Source: Antedon mediterranea
Taxonomy: Eukaryota > Echinodermata > Crinoidea > Comatulida > Antedonidae
DNA length: 64,000 nucleotides
Direction: 5' to 3'
Assembly (NCBI RefSeq): GCF_964355755.1
Contig: NC_092675.1
Location: 2,266,312-2,330,311 of the forward strand
Shown here: piece by piece, positions 49,401-57,526 of the stretch
Position numbering within the stretch: position 1 is the stretch's first letter
Layout: each line of letters opens with the position of its first letter
Translations under genes and position numbers: made by a program
Notes under the pieces: model-generated
The model's database searches: none
What the model was told of the DNA's origin: nothing
Seen by the model: only the letters and a program-made list of their open reading frames with translations

Positions 49401-52400
49401 TGATGATTCAGGTTGCCTTTATACAATCTAAGGGCCTGTTCAGACCTACAAATGTATAGGCTTGTATCTATAGTACATGGCATATATACAAAATGAACTA
49501 CAGGGGAAGAGTGTGAACAGTTACGATGCTAAATATAAAGTGACTTCAATTTATAATATAAAACACTAAACTATTTAGTGTGAACACAACCTAACTCAAC
49601 TGACCTTTGGCAGTTGTGATTTTACTGCAGGGTTTACCAGGTCGTTGACACGCACCCCATTCGTTTTTCTTAAATCCGTTCCAAAGTTAACCGCTTTCAC
49701 AACAGCATCATTTCTATCATACATATTGATACTTTCGGCGGAATCTACAACTTTACGTCCGGCAAAGTCAAACGTTATTTTTTTGTTTAACCTGGAGCCA
49801 TGCCGTTGTTCTCGTAGCTCTGACTCACGTTTTGTTAACAATTGTCTTTCTTTGTCCGTTAACCATTGATTGGTGTCAGTCGCAAAATAATCAGATTCAT
49901 CATCAATAACTTGGGTTCTCTTGACGCTAGAAAAAAAATCGATTGATTACCAAAATGCTATTATCTAATCACAATAATTATTGGGCACAGTATAAGAATA
50001 GGATCAAGAATACATGAAATTTGAGTTATTGACACACAAACTATAATAACATATAACATACAGATAAGACGAAAATAAAAATTATTGCAAAAACAAAATT
50101 TGTCGTGGACTGGTGATAAGGCAAATCTGATGACAGATAGCCTTATATAGACACATTTTGTAAATCATTGTAAAACGCTATGAAAAATCTTTATTGAATG
50201 ATGACTCGATGCATAAATAATTTTTATGCATCGTTGTTGTGTTCTTACAAGTTTTTGTACATAATTAGTTCTTCTTTGATTTTTTTTTATTACTTTTGTG
50301 CCACCGATATAAAAGTATCATTTCCAATAAAGATGATTATTTTTTTAGGAACAAGCTTAAACCACAATTTAATATCACCTCGTTCGGTCATATTCTATCA
50401 GTCTGTTTTTATTCTTGATTGCTTTTTCCACAGAAATCTTCTGTTTGTCTGTATTACTGATATGCTTTTCTCCCATCAATTTCCTCCTAACTTTTTCACT
50501 CTTATTAGAATTCCTTGATAAAATTTCTTGTTCTTCTCGTGTACAAACCTAAAAAAGGTAAAAATGTTATTGTTAAATGTGTAAGTGTTGATCATTGAGC
50601 TAGCCATACTTTGAAAATGCCATGAACAGTGTATCTAGGCATGTACTTACTAAATTATCACAAAACAAGCAGGGGCCTGAACCTTCCAGGGCACAGACCA
50701 CTCTGCCGCCAACTAAACAGTTACTAATGAGAGCATGCTTCTGGGCTTGGCATTCACAGGCATGTACTTACCAAATTACCACAAAACAAGCAGGGGCCAG
50801 AGCCTTCCTGGGCACAGACCACTCTACCGCAAACTAAACAGTTACTAATGAGAGCATGCTTCTGGGCTTGGCATTCACAGGCGTGTCGTCCTGGTAAGTG
50901 TACAGTATCCTTTGCCTCTCCTTCGTTACTATAAAGAGGAACAAACTTCTGTTGGTGTTTTTGTTTCTTCCGTGCCCCTTGCTTATTACATGATTGTAGA
51001 AACTGGTCAAGTTCACTCTGATAATAATAAAATAACTCAAAATCAACTCAAATTCAATACAGGGGAAGATTAAAATAAACTTTGGGCAACAGAAATTGAG
51101 CGGTATGCTTTTAACCCTCTGAATACAGGACTAAAATGTATACTGTTCTCAAGAAAACTTTCTCAAAAGTAACTCCAACATTGAAGTATTTATTCGAGAA
51201 AACAATCCCCATATTAATGGTGTGGGAGTACCGTAAAACTGTTATTATTATGGATCAGTTGAACCAGGCATTTGGTGCGACTGAATACCATAATCTAACA
51301 CAATAAAAGGCCAAACGTCTCAATTTTACTAGTACTACATGTATTGCCAATGCAATGAAAATTTGAAATACAATGAAAACAAAATTTTTCATATGGGTTT
51401 TGGAAGAGTCTTGTTTTTTATTTGTTTAGGCAAATTGCCAAGGTTAAGTAAATTCATTCACTATTCTTCTTAAAAGAGGTAATTTGTCATATTATGTATC
51501 ACCTTTTATTTTGTTACCATGACATTGAAAGTAAATAAATGTTTAAATGTAAAAAAAAAAAAATCCTGCTCAAAGTCTTTGGGAGTTGAGTTGTAATTTA
51601 TCATTACAACAAATTCTGACTTGAACCCAGGACCCTTGGATTGGCCGAGCATCATAACCACCAAGCCACAATTCCACTCCAAAATGGTTGTTAATAATAA
51701 TATACCTTTTTGTCATCACCAGGCATCTTTGGTTCATGTCTTAACAATGATAAATCCACTTTAACAAACTCTCCTGGCTTCTTTTCTTTTTCTTGCCTTT
51801 CTTTATGTCCTTTACTATTATTACTACTAGAAATTAAAGAATTTTCTACAGCTGGTTTTCTATATATTTGTGCATTCTCTGGAACATCCATGTTCGACGG
51901 ACTGGAATGGTTGACTGTTATATCTTGCGTACAAGTTTCTGTATTTATAGTTCTCCATCTTTTTGTAAGTTCAGTAATAAATGAGTTGTGCTTGGAGTTA
52001 CATTTGTCTAATAGATCATTGAGATAATCTAAAAGGTCTAGCTCCTTGCTCATTGAAAGTAGGTAACTAAATGGTAAAAAAAAATTGGTTAAATCTTAAA
52101 AATAAGTCATTTAAAATAAAGCTTGATTAAAGTGTATGCAGTGAATAACCATTTATCATACAGTGATACAATTGACTCTCACAATACCGGAAATCTCGGA
52201 CAACCAGAAACTCTCCCAATACCAGATTTTCTCAAGGTTTAAAAGGTACCAAATTCATTTTTACCATTAAGAACACATTCCGAGTACCATACTTTCCGGA
52301 AAACTAGACATAATTGGTCAATTGCCCAAAGGTGTCTAGTATTGGGAGAGTTGACTGTCATAATACATCTTAACATAACTGCGTGGTCGCAATTATTCTT

Positions 52401-53201
52401 ATTGTGTGTTTTCATATGTTGATTTATTAACACAATTATTGTCTGAAAGTGATATTTTTAAGAAAACCTTGAGATAAGTTAGTTTCAACTGTAATAATTA
52501 ATTTAGATTTGGTTTCACATTGGTCATTGAAAGTCAAAATGGTCAACTGATATAGGATGACTAATGATCAGTATTTATTTTGATATATTTTACTCTTTGC
52601 TATCTGATTAACAGACTAACATTAAATATATCCATGCTACTCTTTCACACATACTGAGATTATCTTTAAGTTCAGGATGAGGTTATAACCACTGATTTAG
52701 CGTTGGTGTTACCTGAACCTAACTGTAAAAATAATCTCAGTAGATCTGAAAATGCAGTAGCTCCCATTAATGAACGTTCCAAACCTACCAATTTCGCAGG
52801 GAGCCGAATTTCCATCCAATCTCCCGAATATTAACAAAATCTCCAGAAATTTTGGTTTAGATAAAAATATTCTTCAAACCCATATTTACTGTCTGAATTC
52901 TGTTTTTTAGAAGGTAATTTCTATATTCTATATGATTAGTTGCTAGAAATGCTGATTGCACAATGTATTTTGTGATGAGTTTAAACCGTGCCAAATCCGT
53001 TAAATGGGTCAGGTCTGTTAAAAACCGAAAACATTTGTTTCAAACCTCCCAAAATTTGCAACTTGAGGGTTGGAACGTTGTCTGCAGTAACTCTACCTAC
53101 TGGACTATATCTTGGGGTGAATCCAGGTCAAGAATATCTACAAACTGTTGACAGCACCATTGAAATAAATCATTTTGTTCTTTGTTGATCACAACAGCCA
53201 T
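37418..53201 (-). CDS. TRIP4: TRIP4 / ASC-1, activating signal cointegrator 1, whole coding span
   Basis: TRIP4 is the zinc-finger subunit of the nuclear ASC-1 coactivator complex; the complex with ASCC1-3 is also tied to alkylation repair and ribosome quality control. Ten exons join in phase: 53201-53101, 52066-51706, 51017-50772, 50548-50379, 49926-49605, 48649-48480, 39785-39664, 38860-38763, 38314-38218 and 37482-37418. They total 1752 nt, or 583 residues; the human protein is 581. A C2HC5 finger has all eight ligands (C201, C203, H208, C214, C217, C222, C230, C233). Residues after about 415 form the ASCH domain ([38 protein letters not shown]). The C-terminus ends [11 protein letters not shown] Gypsy element lies in intron 6 on the same strand. 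The gene looks intact. Confidence 0.96.
37471..38010. repeat. Locally duplicated sequence in the last TRIP4 intron
   Basis: CTACTGCAAAxCCTTTATAA occurs at about 37570, 37722 and 37918; CTTCAGGTTGTGTxTATGTA at about 37798 and 37990; and the last-exon start CAGTTTCCCTAAATTAGAT at 37475 and again at 37605. These are overlapping segmental duplications of 130-190 bp. Confidence 0.75.
38218..38314 (-). CDS. TRIP4: TRIP4 coding exon 9
   Basis: Acceptor AATCTACAG|TTTCCA (an AG seven bases downstream would shift frame into a stop) and donor AAATAT|GTAAGC; 97 nt. It encodes [20 protein letters not shown], then [12 protein letters not shown]; the last base begins a Trp codon completed in exon 10. Confidence 0.94.
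38432..38536. mobile_element. Main MITE family, worn copy 4
   Basis: The family core GCAAATATGGTAGTGATATG followed by ACATCATCATAT, with one degraded end, lies in the intron between TRIP4 exons 8 and 9. Confidence 0.7.
38763..38860 (-). CDS. TRIP4: TRIP4 coding exon 8
   Basis: Acceptor CTTTTGTAG|ATATTG and donor GTTAAT|GTAAGT; 98 nt. It encodes [20 protein letters not shown], then [13 protein letters not shown], matching the ASCH strand and the CLLGCVDLIDCLSQ family motif. Confidence 0.95.
39120..39430. other. Possible dispersed repeat in TRIP4 intron 7
   Basis: GGACCTACGGTTTATAGTCC followed by TTATCCGAGAAGACT resembles a dispersed repeat I associate with deuterostome genomes. No ends can be defined. 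The rest of 38861-39663 shows nothing. Confidence 0.3.
39664..39785 (-). CDS. TRIP4: TRIP4 coding exon 7
   Basis: Acceptor TCTGTATCAG|ACATGA and donor GAAG|GTAAGT; 122 nt. It encodes [20 protein letters not shown], then [20 protein letters not shown], the core of the ASCH domain. It is separated from exon 6 by 8.7 kb that contains the retrotransposon. Confidence 0.95.
40187..40379 (-). repeat. Gypsy 3' LTR, short form
   Basis: 193 bp, from TGTTACCTGCAC (40379) to CCGTAAAAT (40187). It is identical to the outer parts of the 5' LTR but lacks 827 bp, leaving one 64-bp repeat. It is preceded by the purine tract GTGGGGGGAG. Confidence 0.9.
40380..40391 (-). other. Gypsy polypurine tract
   Basis: On the minus strand GTGGGGGGAG is followed by TA and then by the 3' LTR start TGTTACC. 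Its position and composition fit the plus-strand priming site. Confidence 0.75.
40899..45605 (-). CDS. pol: Gypsy Pol: protease, reverse transcriptase, RNase H, integrase
   Basis: A single open frame of 1568 codons; its true N-terminus is probably made by -1 frameshifting from Gag. Domains in order: aspartic protease with DTG at about 105; reverse transcriptase with LCIDYRELN and catalytic YLDD at 569-572; RNase H with HTDAS at 752 and YTDNNP at about 822; integrase with an N-terminal zinc region (HNEMGH at about 1016, CSC), then D at about 1082, D at about 1140 and E at about 1176 (GQVERFNR), spaced as in Ty3 integrases. A roughly 250-residue Pro/Glu-rich tail carries [15 protein letters not shown]. 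The domain order RT-RH-IN is diagnostic of Ty3/Gypsy. No internal stop. Confidence 0.96.
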   Translation of the reverse strand: MHHQPGKRTPIIPTGLGMIVEKPNMSPNSKKREIEVAKGDHMYQGQSGIDHSKGSHSNQSKFDPEKKHQISHLTPGQHLRLVNLIGRRCTVKCKLNGNIEEVLWDTGSQVSIVSQTWWKTNCQGEPLRNLRELLQSDLKLTAANGTDIPYIGWLSLKFQLLSINNNDTSTFSTLVPVLVTADELPQPIIGYNVIKEIVQIEQPELVRTVKTSFSKCNNIKAQKLISMMRNSDPTDFCNIYSGNLVHEVPAKQTTFIRVRAITGPIQEKMMVIIEPLLEPHLPDGLEVNENVVELTCRPCNDIRVSVTNKTDQNLIIPKKTLLGKLQLVRAIYRGVFEAGSDEVVPTVGVQTARVDVTPEINTRNWKSQLDLSHLSCDQQHIVNQMLDEESNSFSHGEQDMGSIPSLQMKINLLDNIPVQKTYQSIPRPLFQEVKDYLTDLIDRGWVVKSKSPYASPVVCVRKKDGGLRLCIDYRELNRKTIPDCQPIPRIQDVLDSLGGNRWFSTLDQGKAYHQGYMTTDSRPLTAFVTPWGLHEWVRIPFGLKNAPAAYQRCMEDALEGLNHQICEVYLDDIIVYGKTFEEHQINLQKVLKRIQEKGMKLKPAKCKLFQSEVKYLGKIISHEGYRPDPRDTEALYTLKSNIPRTVGEVRKLLGFTGYYRRYLRDYSKRAKPLFVLLTQAGTTTKNNQSTNKKNQRKKQKKHSNRKDNGQVPSSTPITWLPEYQQIVDSFIDELSRAPIMAFPDFERPFELHTDASQDGLGAVLYQRQDGVLRVIGYGSRSLTPAEKNYHLHSGKLEFLALKWAITSHFRDYLSFAKSFTVYTDNNPLTYILTTAKLNAVGHRWVAELADFNFTIKYRPGRNNEDADVLSRIPMSPSEFDQCTEEISPLVMDAVVQGIAIQQTADFAYINHIVTDHVHIQDQPFGITPNLSTLSIAEVRLAQEDDPALARFREYKTKGRWPTRSERTNEIPETRTLMREWSKINLDKDGILRRTTKTRTQLLIPKSLRPMILKSLHNEMGHLGTERVLILIRERFYWPHMETNINHYIKQECSCVKDKKPSRITRAPLVNIKTSEPFELVSIDFLHLDKCKGGYEYILVVMDHFTRFAQAYPTTNKSGKTVADRIFNDFVLKFGYPRRLHHDQGREFENSLFRRLEQLSEVRGSRTTPYHPQGNGQVERFNRTLLSMLRTLTTEQKHDWKQHLNKVVHAYNVTRHESTGYSPHYLLYGRSPRLPIDLAFGLSPDGDAAASEHHEYAKNWKMRMEEAYALARSNMQKLAERSKHRHDQQRPISTSLSPGDRVLIKNCVPPGGPGKLQSFYEDRIYIVVAQKQELPVYEVRPENGNGRVRTLHRNLLCPCDALVPDTQNVASKKKTKITPEQRLPSDPTEKATPQPETDSVGSDEEDEVYLQYPLLTNPEPQYACTSNDSLVQVEPYATPPTAEDSTVDEKHMEAAGDTQHADMDEPVSSNEQVPAAEIGRPVRHRQPPTLFGYHNLGTPAPGCMQINGANTRPLQNPYWDNHYRNGPIQFYPQPTQYATQQPICTEFHPTRQWIPPTVPGQYPMFHRKC
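45548..45590 (-). promoter_or_regulatory. Gag-Pol -1 ribosomal frameshift signal
   Basis: On the minus strand GGGAAAC (45590-45584) sits in the gag frame as G GGA AAC. A 6-nt spacer GGACCC (45583-45578) follows, then a hairpin at 45577-45548: CGATCAT pairs with ATGATCG, then after one mismatch CCAA pairs with TTGG around a 6-nt loop. The gag stop lies in the 3' arm. A -1 slip enters the pol frame exactly. Function is inferred from the pattern. Confidence 0.8.
45551..46714 (-). CDS. gag: Gypsy Gag
   Basis: Structural protein that packages the element's RNA in cytoplasmic particles. I start at ATG 46714 ([17 protein letters not shown]); the upstream in-frame ATG at 46792 lies inside the LTR. 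The protein is about 387 residues. It has an N-terminal helical region, a capsid-like centre ([17 protein letters not shown]), a short coiled stretch and a C-terminal basic zinc knuckle [14 protein letters not shown] (C-x2-C-x4-H-x4-C). The frame ends at 45551 and overlaps pol, which lies in the -1 frame. Confidence 0.88.
   Translation of the reverse strand: MDLQTLEREVKDCLYKLTLPQLKEVAGAIKQDAGIADKPIRAVLKHILRYLESEEVEALEDGGESVLLVVRTKMEEFRTSPTSSTETETTRPLPSSIEMFKRELKIKGQIGSTGQTDKLSYLSVMRQIEDSLTRGYNRSAILNAVTMAVTSGTPLRGYLESRPEMSLAQLRRVLRSHFKEGDALDSYQQLSAAYQQPDESAQEFVVRAMNLRQKVRFSSNEEGAPLMYDDQLLRSTFLQTLQTGLRGNLRIEMREHLQEPNISDEDLLERLARVENLEDKRKQKQCTSNTVKVASATVTTSSPSDEIKMLVEGLKTLQASVSALQGVVQHTNKGRRKSRGRGCNSCKQDGKGDDCRHCYKCGGDNHFARACTTNQGNGPRSSQRDLE
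46738..46753 (-). other. Gypsy tRNA primer-binding site
   Basis: TGGCGATCCTGCC begins one or two bases after the 5' LTR, as expected for a sequence complementary to a tRNA 3' CCA end. I do not identify the tRNA. Confidence 0.6.
46755..47774 (-). repeat. Gypsy 5' LTR, long form with internal 64-bp direct repeat
   Basis: It begins TGTTACCTGCAC at 47774 and ends CCGTAAAAT at 46755, next to the primer-binding site; 1020 bp. A 64-bp segment occurs twice (47668-47605 and 46841-46778) with 763 bp between. The 3' LTR has only one such segment. The inner segment begins GTAAGTTT, a perfect splice donor, on the element's strand. Confidence 0.88.
47810..48010 (+). mobile_element. LINE-like 3' tail with (TCAA)n
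   Basis: GTGCCACAGATTAAAAGC ... AAAATAAAAGAATCAATCAA, ending in about six TCAA units at 47987-48009. It is typical of a truncated non-LTR element end and lies just beside the Gypsy 5' LTR. Confidence 0.5.
48015..48171. mobile_element. Main MITE family, copy 5
   Basis: 157 bp. Both ends are present (AGCTCTGTCTACACTATCAA; TTTGATAGTGTAGA), with the core AAATATGGTAGTGATATG twice in tandem. It lies in TRIP4 intron 6. Confidence 0.88.
48480..48649 (-). CDS. TRIP4: TRIP4 coding exon 6, start of ASCH domain
   Basis: Acceptor TTTTATAG|TTTGTG; donor AAAAA|GTAATA, a weak match to the consensus. The 170 nt encode [20 protein letters not shown], then the start of the ASCH fold, [18 protein letters not shown]. 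Confidence 0.94.
48834..49155. mobile_element. piggyBac-type MITE
   Basis: 322 bp bounded by TTAA on each side, with inverted ends TTAACACGTTCACTGCCA and TTGGCAGTCAATGTGTTAA. TTAA targets with CxCTGCC ends are the piggyBac hallmark. It lies in TRIP4 intron 5. Confidence 0.8.
49605..49926 (-). CDS. TRIP4: TRIP4 coding exon 5
   Basis: Acceptor TTTTTCTAG|CGTCAA and donor CAAAG|GTCAGT; 322 nt. It contains the family landmarks [20 protein letters not shown] and [16 protein letters not shown], which match TRIP4 closely. Confidence 0.95.
50379..50548 (-). CDS. TRIP4: TRIP4 coding exon 4
   Basis: Acceptor CCTTTTTTAG|GTTTGT and donor ACGAG|GTGATA; 170 nt. It reads [20 protein letters not shown], continuing directly from the finger as in other TRIP4 proteins, and ends in [12 protein letters not shown]. 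Confidence 0.94.
50637..50757 (-). pseudogene. Decayed tandem copy of the TRIP4 zinc-finger exon 3' half
   Basis: A 121-bp direct copy of 50758-50878, abutting it. It keeps a perfect donor (TTTA|GTAAGT) and an open frame, but it lacks the exon's acceptor. One zinc-ligand Cys has become Gly (CLVC to CLVG); there are also Gln-to-Leu and Gly-to-Asp changes. It sits in intron 3 and is read here as a pseudo-exon. Confidence 0.85.
50772..51017 (-). CDS. TRIP4: TRIP4 coding exon 3 with the C2HC5 zinc finger
   Basis: Acceptor TTATTATCAG|AGTGAA and donor TTTG|GTAAGT; 246 nt, phase 0 at both ends. It ends with [20 protein letters not shown], then [16 protein letters not shown], the ASC-1 finger with all Cys/His ligands. 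The 3' 107 nt lie in the first of two 121-bp tandem units; the second unit falls in the next intron. Confidence 0.96.
51540..51690 (-). mobile_element. tRNA-derived SINE, minus strand
   Basis: On the minus strand TGGCTTGGTGG (A box) and GGGTTCAAGTC (B box) are about 40 nt apart, followed by an unrelated body and a T-run. It lies in TRIP4 intron 2, with its head 16 nt from the exon 2 donor. Confidence 0.6.
51706..52066 (-). CDS. TRIP4: TRIP4 coding exon 2
   Basis: Acceptor ACCATTTAG|TTACC and donor AAAAAG|GTATAT; 361 nt. It encodes [20 protein letters not shown], then the FITELTKRW motif that matches the N-terminal helical region of TRIP4. A Ser/Asn/Lys-rich linker with a [15 protein letters not shown] basic patch follows. 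Confidence 0.92.
52169..52357. mobile_element. Tigger-like MITE
   Basis: Ends CAATTGACTCTCACAATAC and GTATTGGGAGAGTTGACTG form imperfect inverted repeats of the CAGTxxACTCTC type seen in pogo/Tigger elements. It lies in TRIP4 intron 1. Confidence 0.6.
52752..53089. mobile_element. Inverted-repeat element next to TRIP4 exon 1
   Basis: TGCAGTAG...GAACGTTCCAAACCT at the left is answered by GAGGGTTGGAACGTT...CTGCAGTAA at the right, about 338 bp in total. The right end stops 11 bp short of the exon 1 donor. Family unknown. Confidence 0.55.
53101..53201 (-). CDS. TRIP4: TRIP4 coding exon 1
   Basis: ATG at 53201 opens [20 protein letters not shown], ending DSPQDIV with two bases carried. Donor CCA|GTAGGT. 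The W-C-x-Q-Q pattern matches the family N-terminus. About 27 nt of leader precede the ATG, back to an acceptor (TTCACCTAG) at 53229, so a non-coding exon lies upstream. Confidence 0.9.
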
Positions 53202-53408
53202 TATTAAATGTTCAAATTCCCTTCGTGCCTAGGTGAAAAAATAAAATATGTTTTAACTTTAATTACTTTAAAAAAAGTTGTAACTTTAAAAGAAAGGAAA
53301 TGTTCAACTTTTAATTAAAGTGTGTGACGTGTGTATTCGGTCTAATTGATAAAATAATGAGAATAAATAAATAAACATGCCATGACATTCTCACTGCACT
53401 ACTGGGTG

Positions 53409-56400
53409 TGTCACACCCAAATCAGTCCGGGCCAAAATCGGTCCGGCGGACCAGTTTTGGCTGCCAAAATCAGTCCGGGGGACCATTTATGGCTGCCAAA
53501 ACCTGTCCGGCCGGACCAATTTTGGCCGACAAAACTGGTCCGGTCTGGATAAAATCGGTCCGGGCAGTAGGACTGTTTTTGGCCGCCAAATATGGTCCGG
53601 TCTTACAAATATATGGTGCGCAAAATGATTCATAATGCATATATCATTAAAAAAAGGCCATGATTAGTCATTATATTGAAAACTATGGGGTTTTATTTGT
53701 TATTTTAATATTATAATTTAAGCCTGTTTTTTTTAATTATCATTATTAGTAGTAACTCATCAATAATAAGTACTAATTGTTAGGCTTTTTGTATACAATA
53801 TGTATCTCTGCCTGTTTTTAATCCATTTTGTTCTTTTTTAACATCTTCGTTTCCCCATGATGTTAAAAACAATTTAATTTATCACTTATTTATGGTTAAT
53901 CAATCAATATATCAATTCAATACAATTATTATAAAACAATTATCCAATATTGATTAGGCTGAGGAAGGAAAAAGGCCTCAATCATAAATAAAATCTAGCT
54001 GGCAATATCAGCGTCTCATACCCGTTCCTGTGAGTGTGTGGCAGGCCCAAATATGAGTGAACACCTAAGTCATGTTTTTAGATAAAATACATTTATTTAT
54101 AGTATTTATCCGACAAGATAACTTACTAATACTAGATGGCACGCTCGCTTCGCTCGCGTACCATCTAGGGGTGCTCACAGATGGTTCTCGAATACAGTAG
54201 AATCCACGGACGGGGACTTTTTTGGGACACTAAACAAAAACGGAAGTGTCCCCCTAATTGGGGTATTCAGAAATAGAGACAACAAAACCAATACTGGATT
54301 CCATAAAGGACAATTAATTTATGTGGATTAAAGAAATTAGGGAGAAATGGAAATGTATGTACGGGAATTGGGCGGCACGTGGTGGTGGTGATGGAACCGC
54401 AGTAATAAAGTTGATTGTATTTATATATTATAAGAACCAAACTAAATAAATAGACCTAGACATTCTGCGAAATGGAAATCGGAAATGCAAGCTCCTATTC
54501 AGTGAAAACTGTAGTCTACCTAAATATTTAGGGCAAATCATCGGTTGTGGTGTTGAAATTCCTGTAAACATTTGTGTGAACCAAACTGGGTCGAATTTCT
54601 GTCATGAGTACTGATTTGTTGGCCTGTGATTTATGACGCCTAAGGGATCTATCTAGACATTGTCTTGTGTCGTATAATAAATAAGTACTGTAATAGTTAC
54701 TGAAGTTACTATTACAATCTCGTCAATGAAAACACGAAAATGTATATGCGCTTACTTATGAAAACGTATACAGTATTATACTCAGTTATTGAAACAGTAG
54801 GTTTAAAAAAGTTTCGTTTGTCTGTAAAATGATGTAATCAAGCTGTTTACATGAGTCTTAATTTATAAGCACATAAACTTACATAGAAAGTAGGGTATCA
54901 TAAATTTGGCCTTAGCACTCGGGGGAGTGGCTAAGATGAAGTCCGTGGGACTACTAAATATAAATTGTAATGAACCTCGAGGGACATAAATAGGAATATT
55001 TCATGTTTCATTATCAATGTATAATAAATGGAAACTGTTTACCGATTCAAATAATAGAAATTGGTTTTTAACATTTTCCGAACCTATTGCAAGTTTATTC
55101 TCAAAGGGCCCATATATTTACCTACCGTATGTGTTAAACCAAGGGCTCATAAATTTACCTACAGTACTTGTGTTAAACCAAACTCTGGCAGACTGAGAGA
55201 TTGGGATGTTCCATTCATCGCCAATCAATACATTTGTATAATCGTATATTAAATCTATCAAAATAGTATTTTTTAAAGAAAATCGGCCTGTCTTCAACAT
55301 TATGATGGTGTACTCTAGCAATCTATCAAAATAGTACTTTTTAAAGAAAATCGGCCTGTCTTCAACATTATGATGGTGTACTCTAGCTGTTCAACCGGTT
55401 TTCAGCTATTAAAAACAATTATCGTAGGAGGAGATAGGAAAATGCGAAGCCTCCTCGCTATGTAACATTAGGGTTGAGGGATGGGAAAGCGGATAGGTAC
55501 AAAGAGGAACAATTTTTAAATATATTCTTTATCCACTGAGTAACGAAATATTTTGTTCATGTTTTATAGGCCTATAAATAATATACCTCTAAATACAGTA
55601 GGCCTAAAACATTTGCGATTTAATACTTTGTTAAAACTGTCACTGTCATAATCGATTGAAATATTAAAGTACATGTCACGATACACCACTACGACGTTTA
55701 TATTTTTGGTAATTATTAATTAATACAAACGTTGAGAAGGAACTGTCAGTATAAAGTTTATTTGTATATCTAACAGTAGAGCCTATCCACAGTCTCAGTA
55801 ATAAAGTTTATTTGTATATATTTTTATATTACATCTAACAGTACGAACATTCACAGTAAGAAATGTTCGATTCAAATGAAAAATAGTTAATAGGTATTTA
55901 CAGTATTGTCAAAGTATTGCAAGTTTATTCTCAAAGGGCCCATATATTTACCTACCGTATGTGTTAAACCAAGGGCTCATAAATTTACCTACAGTACTTG
56001 TGTTAAACCAAACTCTGGCAGACTGAGAGATTGGGATGTTCCATTCATCGCAAATCAATACATTTGTATAATCGTATATTAAATCTATCAAAATAGTATT
56101 TTTTAAAGAAAATCGGCCTGTCTTCAACATTATGATGGTGTACTCTAGCTGTTCAACCGGTTTTCAGCTATTAAAAACAATTATCGTAGGAGGAGATAGA
56201 AAAATGCGAAGCCTCCTCGCATTTTTTTTGGCGGGTATTTTTCAAGATGGACATCCATTAGACAGTGTATACCACGATCGGAAAACACCCCTATTTGGGG
56301 CAAATCGTTGAACCTAAATTCGTTTTAATAGTCAATAACTAATTATCTAACTCAATTTAATTAGTAAACAGGGTTACATCAGGCGGTTAAAATCAGTACC

Positions 56401-56685
56401 GAAAGTACGAACCAACTTTACATACCATCGAGTGAAAATTCTAGAAGTAAGGCGCGATTTACCGAATTTTGCCCTTACGTAAATTTATATATAGATATAT
56501 CATGGGATATTTTTCTAGCCATAAACAACTTAAAACAGCATCATAGGCCTAGTAATTCAATTAAAATCGACAGAAGAAAAGCCTGGACCGATTTTGGCAG
56601 TGGCGGACTGCTTTTGGCCACAATTTTAGAGCCAAAACTGGTCTGGCCGGACCGATTTTGGCCCCGGACCATATTTATCGTGACA
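53409..56685. mobile_element. Inverted-repeat transposon with nested repeat element
   Basis: Ends TGTCACACCCAAAT and its inverted counterpart (TGTCACGATAAATA) lead into shared subterminal sequence: GGGCCAAAATCGGTCCGG, then GACCAGTTTTGGCT. GGTG flanks both sides. Inside lies copy B of the hairpin-headed modular repeat. 3.28 kb, no transposase, in the 5' intron of TRIP4. Confidence 0.75.
54129..56494. repeat. Modular hairpin-headed repeat element, copy B
   Basis: Same head hairpin (CTAGATGGCACGC ... GCGTACCATCTAG) and modules as 20192-22264, but rearranged. A truncated module (55081-55458) precedes the segment that in copy A comes before the modules; a full module then ends at 56494. Confidence 0.78.
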
Positions 56686-56689
56686 GGTG

Positions 56690-57000
56690 AATTCTCACTG
56701 TATACTACTAGGCCTATATAGATAGGATAGGGCCTACTGAGGATACATCAACATAAAATGTCAGCCGAAACGTTTGACTGACTGTTTGAGCTGAGAACTA
56801 GGTCTCTCCTACGCCTAGGCTAGCCTATATTACTAGGCCTACTACCACTCTGAGAGAAGAGCTCTTCAGTCTTCACTGCCCTGGCTGGTAGAACCAACTA
56901 GGCATGGCATAGTAGCATAATAGGCCTAGGCCGGCCCTAGTAGGCCTACTAGCTAGCTAGGCGGCTAGAGGGGCCTAGATATTATTAGGGATAGTAGGCT
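56690..57000. other. TAGGCCTA-rich tract upstream of the shared promoter
   Basis: At least six TAGGCCTA/AGGCCTA-type words occur within 300 bp (e.g. 56708, 56838, 56922-56945), with more at 57590-57850 on the PCLAF side. Confidence 0.6.
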
Positions 57001-57090
57001 AGTTAGTTCACTGAATTTTCTATCATAAGGTATATTTTCAATGTAAAAACAAATTGGATTTGTTGGCAATTTTAAATTATCTGTTCCTAC

Positions 57091-57230
57091 CTGAAAAATA
57101 CTTTTATACCATACGGGACGAGATTTCTGTCTTCTTTTTCGCGAGGAAATTTTACTGGGAATTTCACAACAACAGCTGATTGGTCAATAACATGTCACCT
57201 CTCACCTTTGACATGAACTTTATAGAAATA
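57091..57230 (-). other. TRIP4: Probable non-coding first exon of TRIP4
   Basis: The minus strand has a strong donor, TTTTTCAG|GTAGGA, at 57091, and the coding exon at 53201 is preceded by an acceptor at 53229. Joining them gives a spliced 5' leader and puts the TRIP4 transcription start close to PCLAF. The right-hand boundary is a guess. Confidence 0.45.
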
Positions 57231-57300
57231 AATACCCCGCGAAAGTTCAGAATCCGCGCGAAATTGTAGACGACGAACCGACCGGCAAAATTGAAGAGAA
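57120..57300. promoter_or_regulatory. Probable bidirectional TRIP4/PCLAF promoter
   Basis: This GC-richer segment lies between the outward-facing TRIP4 and PCLAF genes. It holds three E2F-like TTTCGCG-type sites: TTTTTCGCGAGG at 57135-57146, CCCCGCGAAAG at 57235-57245 and CCGCGCGAAA at 57254-57263. It also holds an inverted CCAAT box (GATTGGTC, 57178-57185). Vertebrate PCLAF is an E2F-regulated S-phase gene, so these sites fit its expected control. Binding itself is inferred. Confidence 0.6.
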
Positions 57301-57489
57301 GACATTGTTATCTAAACAACAATTACATTTATTTGTAAGCCATTCAGACCATCTTATACCTATTCATGTAAATTGTTTATCAACTTGATAATATTTTGTT
57401 TAAAAAAAAAAGTAATATTGTTTTGTAGACGCTGCCGCAGTTGATCAACGACAACCCACCCACCTATCACAACAAAATATTAAACAAGA

Positions 57490-57526
57490 ATGGTTCGAAC
57501 AAAGGCAGACGGAGGCGCCAGAAAAG
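57490..57526 (+). CDS. PCLAF: PCLAF coding exon 1
   Basis: ATG at 57490 (context CAAGAATGG) opens MVRTKADGGARK; donor AAAG|GTAAGA. The start is fixed by the invariant histone-H3-like MVRTK end of PAF15, which in vertebrates is read by the UHRF1 PHD finger. Confidence 0.93.
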
